From contig LJUI01000030.1 in NCBI GenBank assembly GCA_001303705.1, forward strand, positions 1 through 36,318: a DNA stretch of 36,318 nt, read 5' to 3'. Source of the DNA: a candidate division TA06 bacterium SM23_40. Lineage in GTDB: Bacteria > LJUI01 > SM1-40. Shown in pieces: positions 1 through 7,928 of this stretch (position 1 is the first letter of the stretch; each line of letters starts with the position of its first letter). Below the pieces are notes generated by a model. That model worked only from the letters and a program-made list of their open reading frames with translations, was not told the DNA's origin and searched no databases. A program made the position numbers and the translations under genes.

Positions 1-1569
1 TTCGAAACAGGGCAACAATGGCTGCAAGCTGTCGCGACGGAGTATGGGGGGGAGGAGGTCGCGGCATGGGCACGTCGAGACCTTGCGCGGCGTGCTGCCT
101 CATCGGGGGATTGGCAGGCTGCGTCGAGGCACTACGAGGCAGTACTGGAGAATCCCGCGCCTGAGGAGCTTGCCGAAGAAGCCATGTTCGGCCGTGGCGA
201 GTGCTGGTTTCGACTGGGAGCGTACGACGCCTGTTCTGACGCATTAGAGCAGTTCCTCGAGCTCTATCCGCACAGCGCGCTCGTCGCCGAGGCCGCCTAC
301 TTCCGGGCAATGTCGCTCGCACAGCTCGGGCTGCACGAGGAGGCGCTCGGTCATCTCGCCGAGTTTGAACAGGCCTACCCCGACGATGAACGCCTTCCCG
401 ACGTCCTTCTGGCCAGAGGCGATATGTTGCTCGAGATCGGACGCGAGCGCGCCGCGGCCGATCTGTACATGCGACTCAGTGAAGGCTATCCCTCTACTGC
501 GGCCGGCTGGGAGGGAGGGGTAAGGGCGGCCGATGCGCTGTTCGCGGCAGGAGACTATGAGTCCGCGCTCTCTGCCTATCGTCGTGTTCGAGAAGCCGTG
601 CCGGCTGAACAGGGTCAGACGCTGCGGGCCGGGGAGATCGCATGCCTGTTCAGGCTCGGGCACGTCCAGCGGGCGCTCGCCGCCGCCGAAGCCTTCGCGA
701 GCGATTTCGGTTCACATGCTCCCGGGATGGTGAGGATTCAATATGAAAAGGGGCGAAACCACCTCGAGCGGGGAGAGATCGGCGAGGCGATCGAGGTACT
801 CCGGCTGGCCCTTGAACGGCCGGACAACTCACCGTATCTGGGCGAGGTGATGTACGCGCTCGGCATCGCGAGGATGCGATCCGCCGATCTGGAAGGGGCT
901 ATCTCCCTGTTCCGGCAGGTACGTGAGTTGGAGCCTGGAGGTCGTCTCAGCAGAGAGGCGGCATTCAAGATGGGTTCGTGCCTGTACGGACTGGAGGAGT
1001 ATGAACAGGCAGCCGTCGCGTACCGGGCCGCCGCCGACACGTCGCCTGGTGGAGCGATGTCGGATGCGTCTCTGGCCGAGAGCGCGCTGTACAATCTGGC
1101 CGTGACAGAGCGCAGACGCGGTGAGTTCGGGGGCGCGATCAAGACAGCAGAAGAGTTGCTCGAACGGTTCCCCGGCAGCGAACACAGGACCGCGGCGCTG
1201 TTGCTGGTCGGGGGAGTCTATCAGGAGCAGGAGGATTACATCTCAGCACTCGAGGCTTATCGGTCGATCACTCAGTTCTCCTCGGATCTGGAAGAGGCCG
1301 AGGTCCGTTTCTGGATTGCCGAGTGTCTGCTCTCCCTCGGGGAGCCCCTCGAGGCTGCATCCGAGTTTCTCTCCCTCGTCTATCACTTCCCGGATCAGGG
1401 GCTCTGGACAGTCACCGCCGAGTACAGGTCGGGCGTGGCATATGAGGATGCGGGGAAGGTAAGGGAGGCAGTGGAGATCTATCGGGGCCTGATAGCCGAC
1501 CGCCCCGAGGGGGATGAATGGGCTCAGGCGGCACGGGAGAGGCTGGAGGCGCTCGGAGGAGGCCAATAG
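1..1569 (+). CDS. Tetratricopeptide-repeat protein, 5' end cut off by the window
   Basis: The reading frame is open from the first base, so the gene starts to the left of the window and at least 522 codons are visible. An internal ATG at 184 is only an in-frame methionine. The protein is a chain of 34-37-residue helical repeats of TPR type, with recurring W/Y-x2-G, A and P positions (for example GDYESALSAYRRV and GEFGGAIKTAEELLERFPGS). The arrangement resembles periplasmic TPR scaffolds of the BamD/YbgF/outer-membrane-assembly kind, in which each unit ends with a short helix and a 'FPDS/YPDD'-like turn. No catalytic motif is visible. It ends in LEALGGGQ. Role is probably protein-protein scaffolding; partner and signal peptide cannot be judged because the N-terminus is missing. 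Confidence 0.85.
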   Translation, partial: FETGQQWLQAVATEYGGEEVAAWARRDLARRAASSGDWQAASRHYEAVLENPAPEELAEEAMFGRGECWFRLGAYDACSDALEQFLELYPHSALVAEAAYFRAMSLAQLGLHEEALGHLAEFEQAYPDDERLPDVLLARGDMLLEIGRERAAADLYMRLSEGYPSTAAGWEGGVRAADALFAAGDYESALSAYRRVREAVPAEQGQTLRAGEIACLFRLGHVQRALAAAEAFASDFGSHAPGMVRIQYEKGRNHLERGEIGEAIEVLRLALERPDNSPYLGEVMYALGIARMRSADLEGAISLFRQVRELEPGGRLSREAAFKMGSCLYGLEEYEQAAVAYRAAADTSPGGAMSDASLAESALYNLAVTERRRGEFGGAIKTAEELLERFPGSEHRTAALLLVGGVYQEQEDYISALEAYRSITQFSSDLEEAEVRFWIAECLLSLGEPLEAASEFLSLVYHFPDQGLWTVTAEYRSGVAYEDAGKVREAVEIYRGLIADRPEGDEWAQAARERLEALGGGQ

Positions 1570-1583
1570 TTCATTCTTATCCT

Positions 1584-1598
1584 TACGTGATGCACGTA
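1584..1598. other. Inverted repeat TACGTG-ATG-CACGTA after the TPR gene
   Basis: A perfect 6-bp inverted repeat with a 3-bp spacer begins 15 bases after the TPR stop codon, and the arms can be extended to about 8 bp with one bulged T. No T-tract follows, so it is a poor intrinsic terminator. It could be a short RNA hairpin or a protein site in the 304-bp gap before the next gene. Apart from this, the promoter and the leader hairpin, I see nothing else in the 1570-1873 gap. Confidence 0.35.
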
Positions 1599-1753
1599 GG
1601 CTCCAATTTCTCGGGGAGTTACGCGTTTTGACAAGACGATGCCTCGGACCGGGATCCTGCGGGATTCGTCTGTGCGGAGGCGTCTGGCCGACGCGGCAGG
1701 AGCGGCGATGCCCGATCGGGAGGATGGACAACGAACCGGCCCCCAATCCGGGC

Positions 1754-1783
1754 TTGACCACGGGGACACGATCGCGTTATATT
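1754..1783 (+). promoter_or_regulatory. Sigma-70-type promoter of the Cys-rich/NosL/ABC cluster
   Basis: TTGACC at 1754-1759 and TATATT at 1778-1783 are separated by 18 bp; each matches the consensus at five of six positions. Transcription would start near 1790, giving a leader of about 84 bases before the ATG at 1874. It is the only convincing promoter upstream of the cluster. No operator-like palindrome overlaps it. Confidence 0.6.
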
Positions 1784-1814
1784 GAGATGTAACATGATCC
1801 TACCGCAAACACCT

Positions 1815-1831
1815 CGCCTGGCGAGCAGGCG
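1815..1831 (+). promoter_or_regulatory. Hairpin in the 5' leader of the cluster
   Basis: CGCCTG (1815-1820) and CAGGCG (1826-1831) form a perfect 6-bp stem around a GCGAG loop, between the predicted transcription start and the ribosome binding site of the first cluster gene. It could affect leader stability or translation. No known riboswitch is recognised. Confidence 0.35.
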
Positions 1832-1873
1832 GCGGGGATGAAGGGAGTCCGCCGAGGACAAGAGGCCCACACG

Positions 1874-2284
1874 ATGCGATTCCAGATCATCTGTCTACTC
1901 ACTGCACTTGCCATCACCGGTTCGGGTCTCGCTGCCTCACAGGTTCAGAGGTCTGGAGGCAGCCAGATCTGCGCCGGCCGCGAGGCTCCACGACAACCCG
2001 TGCGGGACGCGGGTTGCACGTGCGGCCCGGCCGCGTGCGGCCTGGCGTGCGGGCCGGCGGTATGTGTCGCTCTCGAGATGGAGTGTACCTGTGGCCCCTC
2101 ATCGGTGGAGAGCTCAGCGGCAACTAGCCCGATGCCGAGAATCAGCGGGGACGTGCCCCTGCCCCCGACAGAGCTTCGGGTGCGCCTCGTGTCGTGCTCC
2201 CTGACAGTCCTTGTCGATGTCCTGCCGCAATCATTCGATGGCGAACCCCCTGAGGAGCCTCCTCGTACGTTGTTGCGTCTTTAG
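1874..2284 (+). CDS. Small secreted cysteine-rich protein, unknown function
   Basis: 136 residues. The ATG at 1874 is chosen over an in-frame ATG at 1838 because it follows a purine-rich AAGAGG site and starts a clear signal peptide (MRFQIICLLTALAITGSGLA, then AASQ). The mature part has a dense cysteine cluster at residues 33-73 (C33, C48, C50, C55, C59, C64, C71, C73) containing two CTCGP motifs. The C-terminal half is Pro/Leu-rich and featureless. I do not recognise a family. Secretion, clustered Cys and the position at the head of a NosL/ABC cluster suggest an extracytoplasmic soft-metal-binding or disulfide-bonded protein; this is inference. The 197-bp gap that follows has no convincing gene; a 52-codon Cys-containing frame (2217-2375) overlaps the end but has no good start site. 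Confidence 0.55.
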   Translation: MRFQIICLLTALAITGSGLAASQVQRSGGSQICAGREAPRQPVRDAGCTCGPAACGLACGPAVCVALEMECTCGPSSVESSAATSPMPRISGDVPLPPTELRVRLVSCSLTVLVDVLPQSFDGEPPEEPPRTLLRL

Positions 2285-2481
2285 TGGAGCAGGTGTCTGG
2301 GCCGGAACCGGGATGGGCGCCGCCTGCGAGTGCGGTACCAGCGTCGAGCACTGTGTCGGCGTGGCTCCAGGGTAGAAGAGCGTCCTGGCCTGGCTGCCGT
2401 CGCCGGAGTTCCTGCCGGCTGCATCGGGGCCGGTACAGGGCAAGCCTCAATCAACACGAATGTGAGAAGAGGGAGGAACCC

Positions 2482-3321
2482 ATGAACAAGTATCTGTACA
2501 CTATCGTGCTTGTCATCGTGGTCGCATTAGCGGCGGGAGCATTCTGGGGGTGCCAGCGCGAGCAAGCAGAGCTGTGCGCCATGTGTTCCAAGGAGATTCC
2601 TGCCAGGACGGGCGCCAGGCTCGTCTCCACGGCCGACGAGACGTACTACACGTGCTGCGCCCACTGTGCACTGCTCCTGGCGTCCCGGGCGGGCGACGAG
2701 GGAACGTCCTTCAGACTCATGAAGACCAAGGGCTACGAGACAGGCGATGTCATCGATCTGCCAGAGGCCTTCTTCGTCTATGGATCGGACGTTGTTCCCT
2801 GTTGCGTCCCATCAGTGCTGGCATTTGCCAGTCGCGAGCGGGCAGAGGAGTTTGCCCGGCGCGAGGGCGGTGAGGCACTCGATTGGGGCGGGGCGCGCGC
2901 CACGCTCGCTCTCGAGGCCGGGGATCAGTGTGAGATGTGCTCTAAGAGCCTCGATATCGAGGCCGCCAAGCCGACTGCCCTCCTCCTCGCCAGCGGCGGA
3001 GATCGTGTCGCCTGCTGTCCCCACTGCGCGTTCATGCTGGAGAAGATGCTCGCGGATCGTACAGATGAGCGGGTAGAAGAGATGTGGACCACCGGTGAGG
3101 ATGGCAAGCTGTTCCGCGTCGGCGACGAGACGCGGTTCGTCGCCGACAGCGACGCACCGATCTGCTGCACCCCGATGGTGGTGCCGTGTGCCTCGGAGGA
3201 GGCCGCGAGTGCGTTTATCTCTGAGCACGGAGGCAGGATGCTCGATATGGATGAAACGCGAGCGCTGATGCATGAGCACGCCGGGGAGGGGCGCCACAGC
3301 GGACGCCCTAGTAGTGGATAG
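2482..3321 (+). CDS. Lipoprotein with two tandem NosL-like domains
   Basis: 279 residues from the ATG at 2482, which follows a GGGAGGA site; the frame is open further upstream but without a better start. The N-terminus is a lipoprotein signal peptide with a lipobox-like FWGC (Cys24). Two homologous domains follow, about 32-135 and 150-257. Each has CxMCSK, then CCxHC, then CC(V/T)P, then FAS/CAS...A..F....GG..LD. The last block and 'EAFFVYGSDV' match the conserved part of NosL, the copper(I)-delivery lipoprotein of nitrous-oxide reductase biogenesis. The extra paired cysteines (C58/C59, C107/C108, C178/C179, C228/C229) are unlike classical NosL. No nosZ, nosD, nosF or nosY is in the window. 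Likely an outer- or inner-membrane-anchored metal-binding protein working with the ABC transporter downstream; copper is inferred from the family. Confidence 0.75.
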   Translation: MNKYLYTIVLVIVVALAAGAFWGCQREQAELCAMCSKEIPARTGARLVSTADETYYTCCAHCALLLASRAGDEGTSFRLMKTKGYETGDVIDLPEAFFVYGSDVVPCCVPSVLAFASRERAEEFARREGGEALDWGGARATLALEAGDQCEMCSKSLDIEAAKPTALLLASGGDRVACCPHCAFMLEKMLADRTDERVEEMWTTGEDGKLFRVGDETRFVADSDAPICCTPMVVPCASEEAASAFISEHGGRMLDMDETRALMHEHAGEGRHSGRPSSG

Positions 3322-3449
3322 AGGTGACGTCCGGATGCAGACGATTGTGACAAACGTGAGGCGCAGTCGAAGAGGGTGCAGTTGAGCGCGCCGCCAGAAC
3401 AGGTTGAACGCCGTGCAGGAAGAGAGGGAAGCCTCAGAAGGAGAATCAT

Positions 3450-3797
3450 GTGGAGAAGCGAGGACTGACAGCCGCCCTGATCATCGTCGTGCTCATCGCT
3501 GCGGTGATGGCGAGCTTTGCCGAGCGTCGAATAGAGGGGCGGCTCGAGGCAGAAAGGCTGGTGGCCCGGCGGGCGTTGCTCCAGTCGCTGGGTGTCTCAT
3601 CGCTCGCTGTCACATCTGAATGCACCCTGGTGCGCAGTCTCACCGAGGGTCTCAGCGGGTGCTTAGGGGACGTGCCGGGTGGGTACTGCACATATACGAG
3701 TTGCGATGTCGTGACGCTCCCTGATTTCGAGACAGATTTCGCATTCGAGCTACGCATCGTGAGGAAGACGAAAGATGGGGATGGCGAAACACCGTAA
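3450..3797 (+). CDS. Small membrane-anchored protein with four cysteines
   Basis: 115 residues from the GTG at 3450, preceded by AGAAGGAGA at good spacing. Residues 7-23 form one membrane helix (TAALIIVVLIAAVMASF), followed by a basic helix and a small soluble domain with C58, C71, C80 and C85. No known family is recognised. Its end overlaps the start of the ABC permease by 23 bp, so the two are probably translated together; it may be an accessory subunit or metal relay of the transporter. Confidence 0.65.
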   Translation: MEKRGLTAALIIVVLIAAVMASFAERRIEGRLEAERLVARRALLQSLGVSSLAVTSECTLVRSLTEGLSGCLGDVPGGYCTYTSCDVVTLPDFETDFAFELRIVRKTKDGDGETP

Positions 3798-4971
3798 TCT
3801 CTGGTCGGTTGCTGCATACAATCTCTGGCGGTACCGGCCGAGGACGATCGCCATCCTGCTGCCTCTGGTCGTCGTGATGGGGACTGCGGGGTCGGTGACG
3901 TTCGTGCGCGACGGCCTGAGCCGGGATGCGTCGCTAACAGTGGCGATGCTTCCCGACATCACGGTGCAACAGCTTGTCGGCGGCCGCGTCGAGAGGATGG
4001 CACTCTCCTACGGTGACTCGCTCCGAGCCGTCGAGCACGTCATCAGCGCCGTCCCCAGAGTCTGGGGGTACGTTCCCGTGAGCGTACCTGGAGGTGAGGC
4101 AGCGTACACCCTGATGGGCATCGACCTGGAGCGTATGCCGATCGCCGAGGAGATCGGACTGAGCGTGGAGAAAGGGAGGTTCCTCGTTGCGGGAGACGTC
4201 GATGAGGCAGTCGTGGGGAAGGCGTTTGCCTCGGTCTTCCGGCTCGAGGTCGGCGACAGGATCAACCTCGAGGATGCCCTGGGGAATGAGGCGGAACTCC
4301 AGATCGTCGGTGTCTTCGGCACCGCGGTCGAGATCTACGCGGCAGATCTCCTCGTCGTTTCGCTCGAGACGGCGCGCAAATTCTTCGGGTACCTGGAGAG
4401 CGAGGCGTCGGATTTCTGTGTGTACCTCGATGATCCGGTGTACGCCGACCTGGCGGCGCAGCGGATCCTTGAGATCGGTAACAATCTCCGCGTACTGACA
4501 CGGGATGCCCTCGGGGAACTCACACAGCAAGCCTATGGGGGCCGGGGCGGCGTGTTTCAGCTCATGTGGATGATCCTGCTGCTCACCGTCTGCCTCGTGG
4601 CCTGGGCCCAGAGCGCGAGCATCGGGCTTGCACTGAGGCGGGAGATTGGGATATTGAAGGCCATTGGATGGGGGACTCTTGACATCATCGAAGTTAAAAT
4701 GCTGGAGACCGTCATCATCGCGCTCCTCGGCACATTCGGCGGGATACTGCTCGGCCTGGGGTACCTGGGGCTCGGTGCGCCCGGGATCAAGCAGTACTTC
4801 CTTGGATGGGCGACGGTATATCCGGAGTTTGCCGTGCCGATCTACATGAGCGTCAAGAGCCTGTTTCTGCTGCTCGTTGTGGGAATCTTTCCGCTCCTTG
4901 TGGCAACGGTGGTACCGGCCTGGCTGGTGGGGATCATCGAGCCCGATGAGGCGATCCGCGGCGAGCAGTGA
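3775..4971 (+). CDS. FtsX/MacB-type ABC transporter permease
   Basis: 398 residues. Architecture is that of the type VII (MacB/LolCE) permeases: one N-terminal membrane helix (about 25-42), a large periplasmic domain (about 45-255), then three helices (about 262-280, 308-332, 362-386). Between helices 2 and 3 is the cytoplasmic coupling segment RREIGILKAIGW with the family pattern, and the protein ends in the usual P.W....I.P.EAIR. Such permeases move no solute through the membrane but transmit ATP-driven motion to periplasmic substrates or partners. Paired with the ATPase at 5080. Starts at the ATG at 3775 (a second ATG lies two codons on). The NosL-like and Cys-rich neighbours suggest the partner is a metal carrier. 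Confidence 0.9.
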   Translation: MGMAKHRNLWSVAAYNLWRYRPRTIAILLPLVVVMGTAGSVTFVRDGLSRDASLTVAMLPDITVQQLVGGRVERMALSYGDSLRAVEHVISAVPRVWGYVPVSVPGGEAAYTLMGIDLERMPIAEEIGLSVEKGRFLVAGDVDEAVVGKAFASVFRLEVGDRINLEDALGNEAELQIVGVFGTAVEIYAADLLVVSLETARKFFGYLESEASDFCVYLDDPVYADLAAQRILEIGNNLRVLTRDALGELTQQAYGGRGGVFQLMWMILLLTVCLVAWAQSASIGLALRREIGILKAIGWGTLDIIEVKMLETVIIALLGTFGGILLGLGYLGLGAPGIKQYFLGWATVYPEFAVPIYMSVKSLFLLLVVGIFPLLVATVVPAWLVGIIEPDEAIRGEQ

Positions 4972-4973
4972 CC

Positions 4974-4989
4974 AGGTCGAATTAGACCT
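4974..4989. other. Short inverted repeat between permease and ATPase genes
   Basis: AGGTC-GAATTA-GACCT is a perfect 5-bp inverted repeat starting three bases after the permease stop codon, in a 108-bp gap. It is too short and lacks a T-tract to be called a terminator. Confidence 0.25.
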
Positions 4990-5079
4990 AGAACAAGGAC
5001 ACTGTTGTTGGCATGTGAGCAGTGGCGCCGTCTGGTTGGTGTTGCTGTGTGACCAGCACAACGAACGTGGATGTGACTC

Positions 5080-5790
5080 GTGACAGCTGCCATTCAGCTC
5101 GAGAACGTGAGCAAGATCTTCTACTCCGGAAGAGAGAGAGTCGAGGCCGTGAAGGAGCTCACCTGTGCGATCGAGGCTGGTGAGGTGGTGCTGTTCAGCG
5201 GCCCCTCGGGAAGCGGGAAGAGCACGCTCCTCAACATGGTGGGCTGCCTGACGAGGCCTACGGTTGGTCGGGTCTTTCTGCGGGGCCGCGAGGTGTCACG
5301 GCTGGCCGACCATTTCCGGAGCGATGTGCGCCGCAATGAAATGGGATTCATCTTTCAACAATTCAACCTGCTTCCCGGATACTCAGCTCTCGACAATGTT
5401 GCGATGCCGCTCGTGCCTCTCGGGCTCCGGGCGAGTGAGAGGCGGGAGCAGGCCGGCATTCTACTGGAGCGGCTTGGCATGTCGCACCGGGCCAGCTTCG
5501 CGGCGAACGAACTGAGCGGGGGCGAGCAGCAGCGGGTGGCGATCGCCCGGGCCCTCGTGGGCGATCCCTGGCTCATTCTCGCAGATGAGCCAAGCTCTAA
5601 CGTTGACATGAAGACGGCACATAGACTGCTCTCCATCTTCTCCGAATTCAAGAAGGAAGGGAAGACACTCGTCATTGCATCTCACGATCAGATGCTGCTA
5701 GAGAGCGATCTCATCGATCGGGAGCTTGTGCTTCCGGATGGAGAGTGGGTGCGGCGTGGACGGTCGCAGGCGCCACCCACGGCGGTGTAA
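5080..5790 (+). CDS. LolD/MacB-type ABC transporter ATP-binding protein
   Basis: 236 residues from the GTG at 5080; the ATG at 5071 is followed at once by a stop. Complete ABC ATPase: Walker [10 protein letters not shown] (41-49), Q-loop FQQFNLLPG (about 92-100), signature [15 protein letters not shown] (145 on), Walker B LILADEP (165-171) with D-loop SSNVD, and H-loop SHD (His202). The extended [12 protein letters not shown] block is typical of the LolD/MacB subclass, which pairs with FtsX-type permeases such as the one just upstream. The ribosome binding site is weak. The next gene starts 14 bases after the stop, so the two are almost certainly co-transcribed. Confidence 0.92.
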   Translation: MTAAIQLENVSKIFYSGRERVEAVKELTCAIEAGEVVLFSGPSGSGKSTLLNMVGCLTRPTVGRVFLRGREVSRLADHFRSDVRRNEMGFIFQQFNLLPGYSALDNVAMPLVPLGLRASERREQAGILLERLGMSHRASFAANELSGGEQQRVAIARALVGDPWLILADEPSSNVDMKTAHRLLSIFSEFKKEGKTLVIASHDQMLLESDLIDRELVLPDGEWVRRGRSQAPPTAV

Positions 5791-5804
5791 CAGAGGGTAT
5801 CGTA

Positions 5805-6776
5805 ATGGTCATCAGCGGGCTGACCGTGACCTATCTTCTCATCTCAGTCCTCACGTTGGTGGTCGCCATACCGGCTGCAGTCGTCGCCTTCGTCGTGGCG
5901 CGCCACTGGAGGCCGGAGTCAGGATTGGAGCAGCAACACCAGCTCGAGCGGTGGGTCTATCTCGTCATCACGCTCGTGGCTCTCGGGCTCTCACTCCGCC
6001 TCGGGCTCGTGCCGCTCTGGTTCCTCACGCTCTGGAGTCTGATATCGTATGTGCCTGGAGCCATGTGCCTCGCGGGGATGCACATGTTGTATCCGCCGTG
6101 GTCGTTCGTGGCCTCTGCTCTCAAGTTCGTCGTGCCTCTCATGTACGGGTACTGGTTGGTACTCAATGCGCTCGACAGGAAAATAGAAAGTCAGCCGTTC
6201 ATGCGTCGGAAGCTCTTCCTGCAGGCGCCTATTGCTCTACTGGTCCTCGTGGAGAGTAGTCTCGATTTCCGCGTTCTGGCGGCCGTCGAGCCCCGGAGCG
6301 TCAGCTGCTGCACATCGCTATTCGATATGCCGACGACAGCTGTGACGAAGGCCATCTCGTCGAGCACCCCGGTATGGGCCTGGACGTTTGTCGTCCTGGC
6401 CCTGGCCGTTATAGCGTTAGCGCTCGTGGTCCGTCGGATGCCAGCCATACCCCTGAGGGCTGCACTCGTCGTTGCAGCTGCGGCCACGCTGCCGATCTAC
6501 ATACTGGCGCTCCACACGAAGCTCTCCCCTCTTCTTCTCCATGCACCATTCCACCATTGCGTGTTCTGCGTCATGCAGATGTCAGTCGACATACCCGTAG
6601 CCAGCGGCCTCATCATCTCCGGGTGCTGGCTATCCTTCGTGGCGGGAGTCCTTCCCTCCGGCGTCGAGCAGGATGTGTACAGGGGGCTCCTGGACAAGCT
6701 CCTGCGCCTGTCGGTCGGAACACTTGCTGTTGGTGGTATCATGCTGGCGGTTCGGGTTTTTGTGACGGTTCTGTGA
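5805..6776 (+). CDS. Polytopic membrane protein with CC and HHCxxC sites, unknown family
   Basis: 323 residues from the ATG at 5805, preceded by CAGAGGG (a GTG at 5745 is possible but lies inside the ATPase gene). About eight hydrophobic segments are visible (near 8-33, 52-80, 80-98, 104-122, 138-150, 190-210, 215-237, 265-283, 302-322). Potential soft-metal ligands cluster at three places: AMCLAGMHM (86-94), SCC (167-169) and HHCVFCVMQM (250-259). I do not recognise the family. The ligands, together with the NosL-like lipoprotein and ABC transporter upstream, suggest membrane-embedded metal or thiol chemistry; that is inference. Codon use looks like its neighbours. Confidence 0.75.
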   Translation: MVISGLTVTYLLISVLTLVVAIPAAVVAFVVARHWRPESGLEQQHQLERWVYLVITLVALGLSLRLGLVPLWFLTLWSLISYVPGAMCLAGMHMLYPPWSFVASALKFVVPLMYGYWLVLNALDRKIESQPFMRRKLFLQAPIALLVLVESSLDFRVLAAVEPRSVSCCTSLFDMPTTAVTKAISSSTPVWAWTFVVLALAVIALALVVRRMPAIPLRAALVVAAAATLPIYILALHTKLSPLLLHAPFHHCVFCVMQMSVDIPVASGLIISGCWLSFVAGVLPSGVEQDVYRGLLDKLLRLSVGTLAVGGIMLAVRVFVTVL

Positions 6777-6822
6777 CGGCCGAAGAATTGGAGAGGTCGA
6801 GGACATTGTGTGAATGCATTGA

Positions 6823-6839
6823 CATGAAGTTCATTCATG
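6823..6839. promoter_or_regulatory. Perfect inverted repeat CATGAA-N5-TTCATG, possible operator
   Basis: It lies in the 132-bp gap before the lipoprotein gene at 6909 and overlaps a TTGACA hexamer (6819-6824). A second small repeat, GTTC-ACT-GAAC, lies at about 6872-6882. No good -10 element is found at 16-18 bp from the TTGACA, so a promoter here is only a possibility. Confidence 0.3.
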
Positions 6840-6908
6840 TGATGAGAGAGCCATAAGATACTACCAGCAACGTTCACTGAACGAACAGAAGACGTTGGAG
6901 GTTTCATC

Positions 6909-7859
6909 GTGCGAATAAGAGGCTGGATGGATACGGTGCCGATGCTCGCAGTAGTGGTGGTGATCTTCGTTGGGATGTGGAGCGGCGGATGCGCGGAGCG
7001 CAGGAAGCCGGGTGATACTGCGCCAGTTCTGCTCCAGGAGATCGATCGTGTCGAACTCCTGTACTCCGAGGATGGCTTCCGCGAGGCGATGCTTGTGGAG
7101 GTGCTGGGAGTGGGGCTGAACACCCCCGAGGCCGAGACTTATCGCTTCGACGTGGGTATTGTCGATACACTTCCTCTCGGAGAGACCCTTCTCTTTCCCA
7201 CCGAGAACCCGCTGGCGGTCTATACGTTCTATGGCAGAGAGTACGCGCTCCCGTGGCTCCTCGAGGAGGCAGGGGAGACGAAGCGGCTCCGGTTCGAGCT
7301 ATCCGATGTGCCGGCCATCGACCTCGATCAGGCGGTGACGTGCACGGTAAGTGATCAGTGTGGTGGGGCGTGCAGTGTCTGTTTCCAGTACTCGACGACG
7401 TGGAGAGGGGAGCAAGGGGAATGGGGCGACCTCGCCTTCGTCACATCGAAGAGTTCGATCCCCATCGGACGGGCCACCAATGTCGATGTCCTCATCTCCG
7501 TCAAGACAGGGATTCTCCGTGACGCCGTCTGCAGCATCATCATTCCCGTCCGCGTGAGAGGAGCACGCATCGGGCTCCGCGACGCCCCACAGGAGATGAC
7601 GGTGCAGCGGCACGATCGGTGGCTTCAACTCACCGGAGAGGTGAAGGGTGGCGTAGACACTTACTCAGTATCGATTGCAGTTGAGCCCTCTCTTCCGGGC
7701 ACGGTTGCCGTGCGGGACTTCGTCGTGGTGCGCGGGAATCTACCGGGTCTCATCGCATCCCCGGCGGCTGTGGTTACGGATCGGGAGGTCACGCGGACGA
7801 CCGGTACCGAGATCTACCACCGCGGAGATCTCCATATCACGGCAATGCAGGCTGACTAG
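6909..7859 (+). CDS. Putative lipoprotein with a Cys-x5-Cys-x3-Cys-x2-Cys cluster, unknown function
   Basis: 316 residues from the GTG at 6909, preceded by TTGGAGGT. A hydrophobic signal sequence ends in SGGC (Cys28), a fair lipobox. The mature protein is mostly beta-strand-like and non-repetitive. A cysteine group CTVSDQCGGACSVC (about 145-158) lies mid-protein, with one more Cys near residue 204. I do not recognise a family. It is the last gene of the Cys-rich/NosL/ABC cluster, 132 bp after the membrane protein and just before uvrA. Plausibly an exported binding protein of the same system. Confidence 0.7.
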   Translation: MRIRGWMDTVPMLAVVVVIFVGMWSGGCAERRKPGDTAPVLLQEIDRVELLYSEDGFREAMLVEVLGVGLNTPEAETYRFDVGIVDTLPLGETLLFPTENPLAVYTFYGREYALPWLLEEAGETKRLRFELSDVPAIDLDQAVTCTVSDQCGGACSVCFQYSTTWRGEQGEWGDLAFVTSKSSIPIGRATNVDVLISVKTGILRDAVCSIIIPVRVRGARIGLRDAPQEMTVQRHDRWLQLTGEVKGGVDTYSVSIAVEPSLPGTVAVRDFVVVRGNLPGLIASPAAVVTDREVTRTTGTEIYHRGDLHITAMQAD

Positions 7860-7865
7860 AGCAGG

Positions 7866-7894
7866 TTGACTTTTGATGTTGAACATGGTAGTGT
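7866..7894 (+). promoter_or_regulatory. Possible promoter of uvrA
   Basis: TTGACT at 7866-7871 and TAGTGT at 7889-7894 are 17 bp apart, 35 bases before the uvrA start codon. The -35 is good and the -10 weak. No LexA-type box is recognised. Confidence 0.3.
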
Positions 7895-7928
7895 CGGCAC
7901 GGTGATCAAGTCTGCGAAGGAGAGGATC

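Noticed and set aside
2217-2375. Cys-containing 52-codon frame (ends GAACECG...HCVGVAPG)
   Set aside because: Interesting because of its cysteines, but it lacks a ribosome binding site and overlaps the end of the secreted Cys-rich gene; not enough to call a gene.
3934-5061. A 375-codon open frame on the - strand across the ABC permease
   Set aside because: Shadow of the permease; the real strand has clear FtsX motifs and membrane helices.
6819-6859. Promoter made of TTGACA (6819) and TAAGAT (6854)
   Set aside because: The spacing is 29 bp, far outside the working range.
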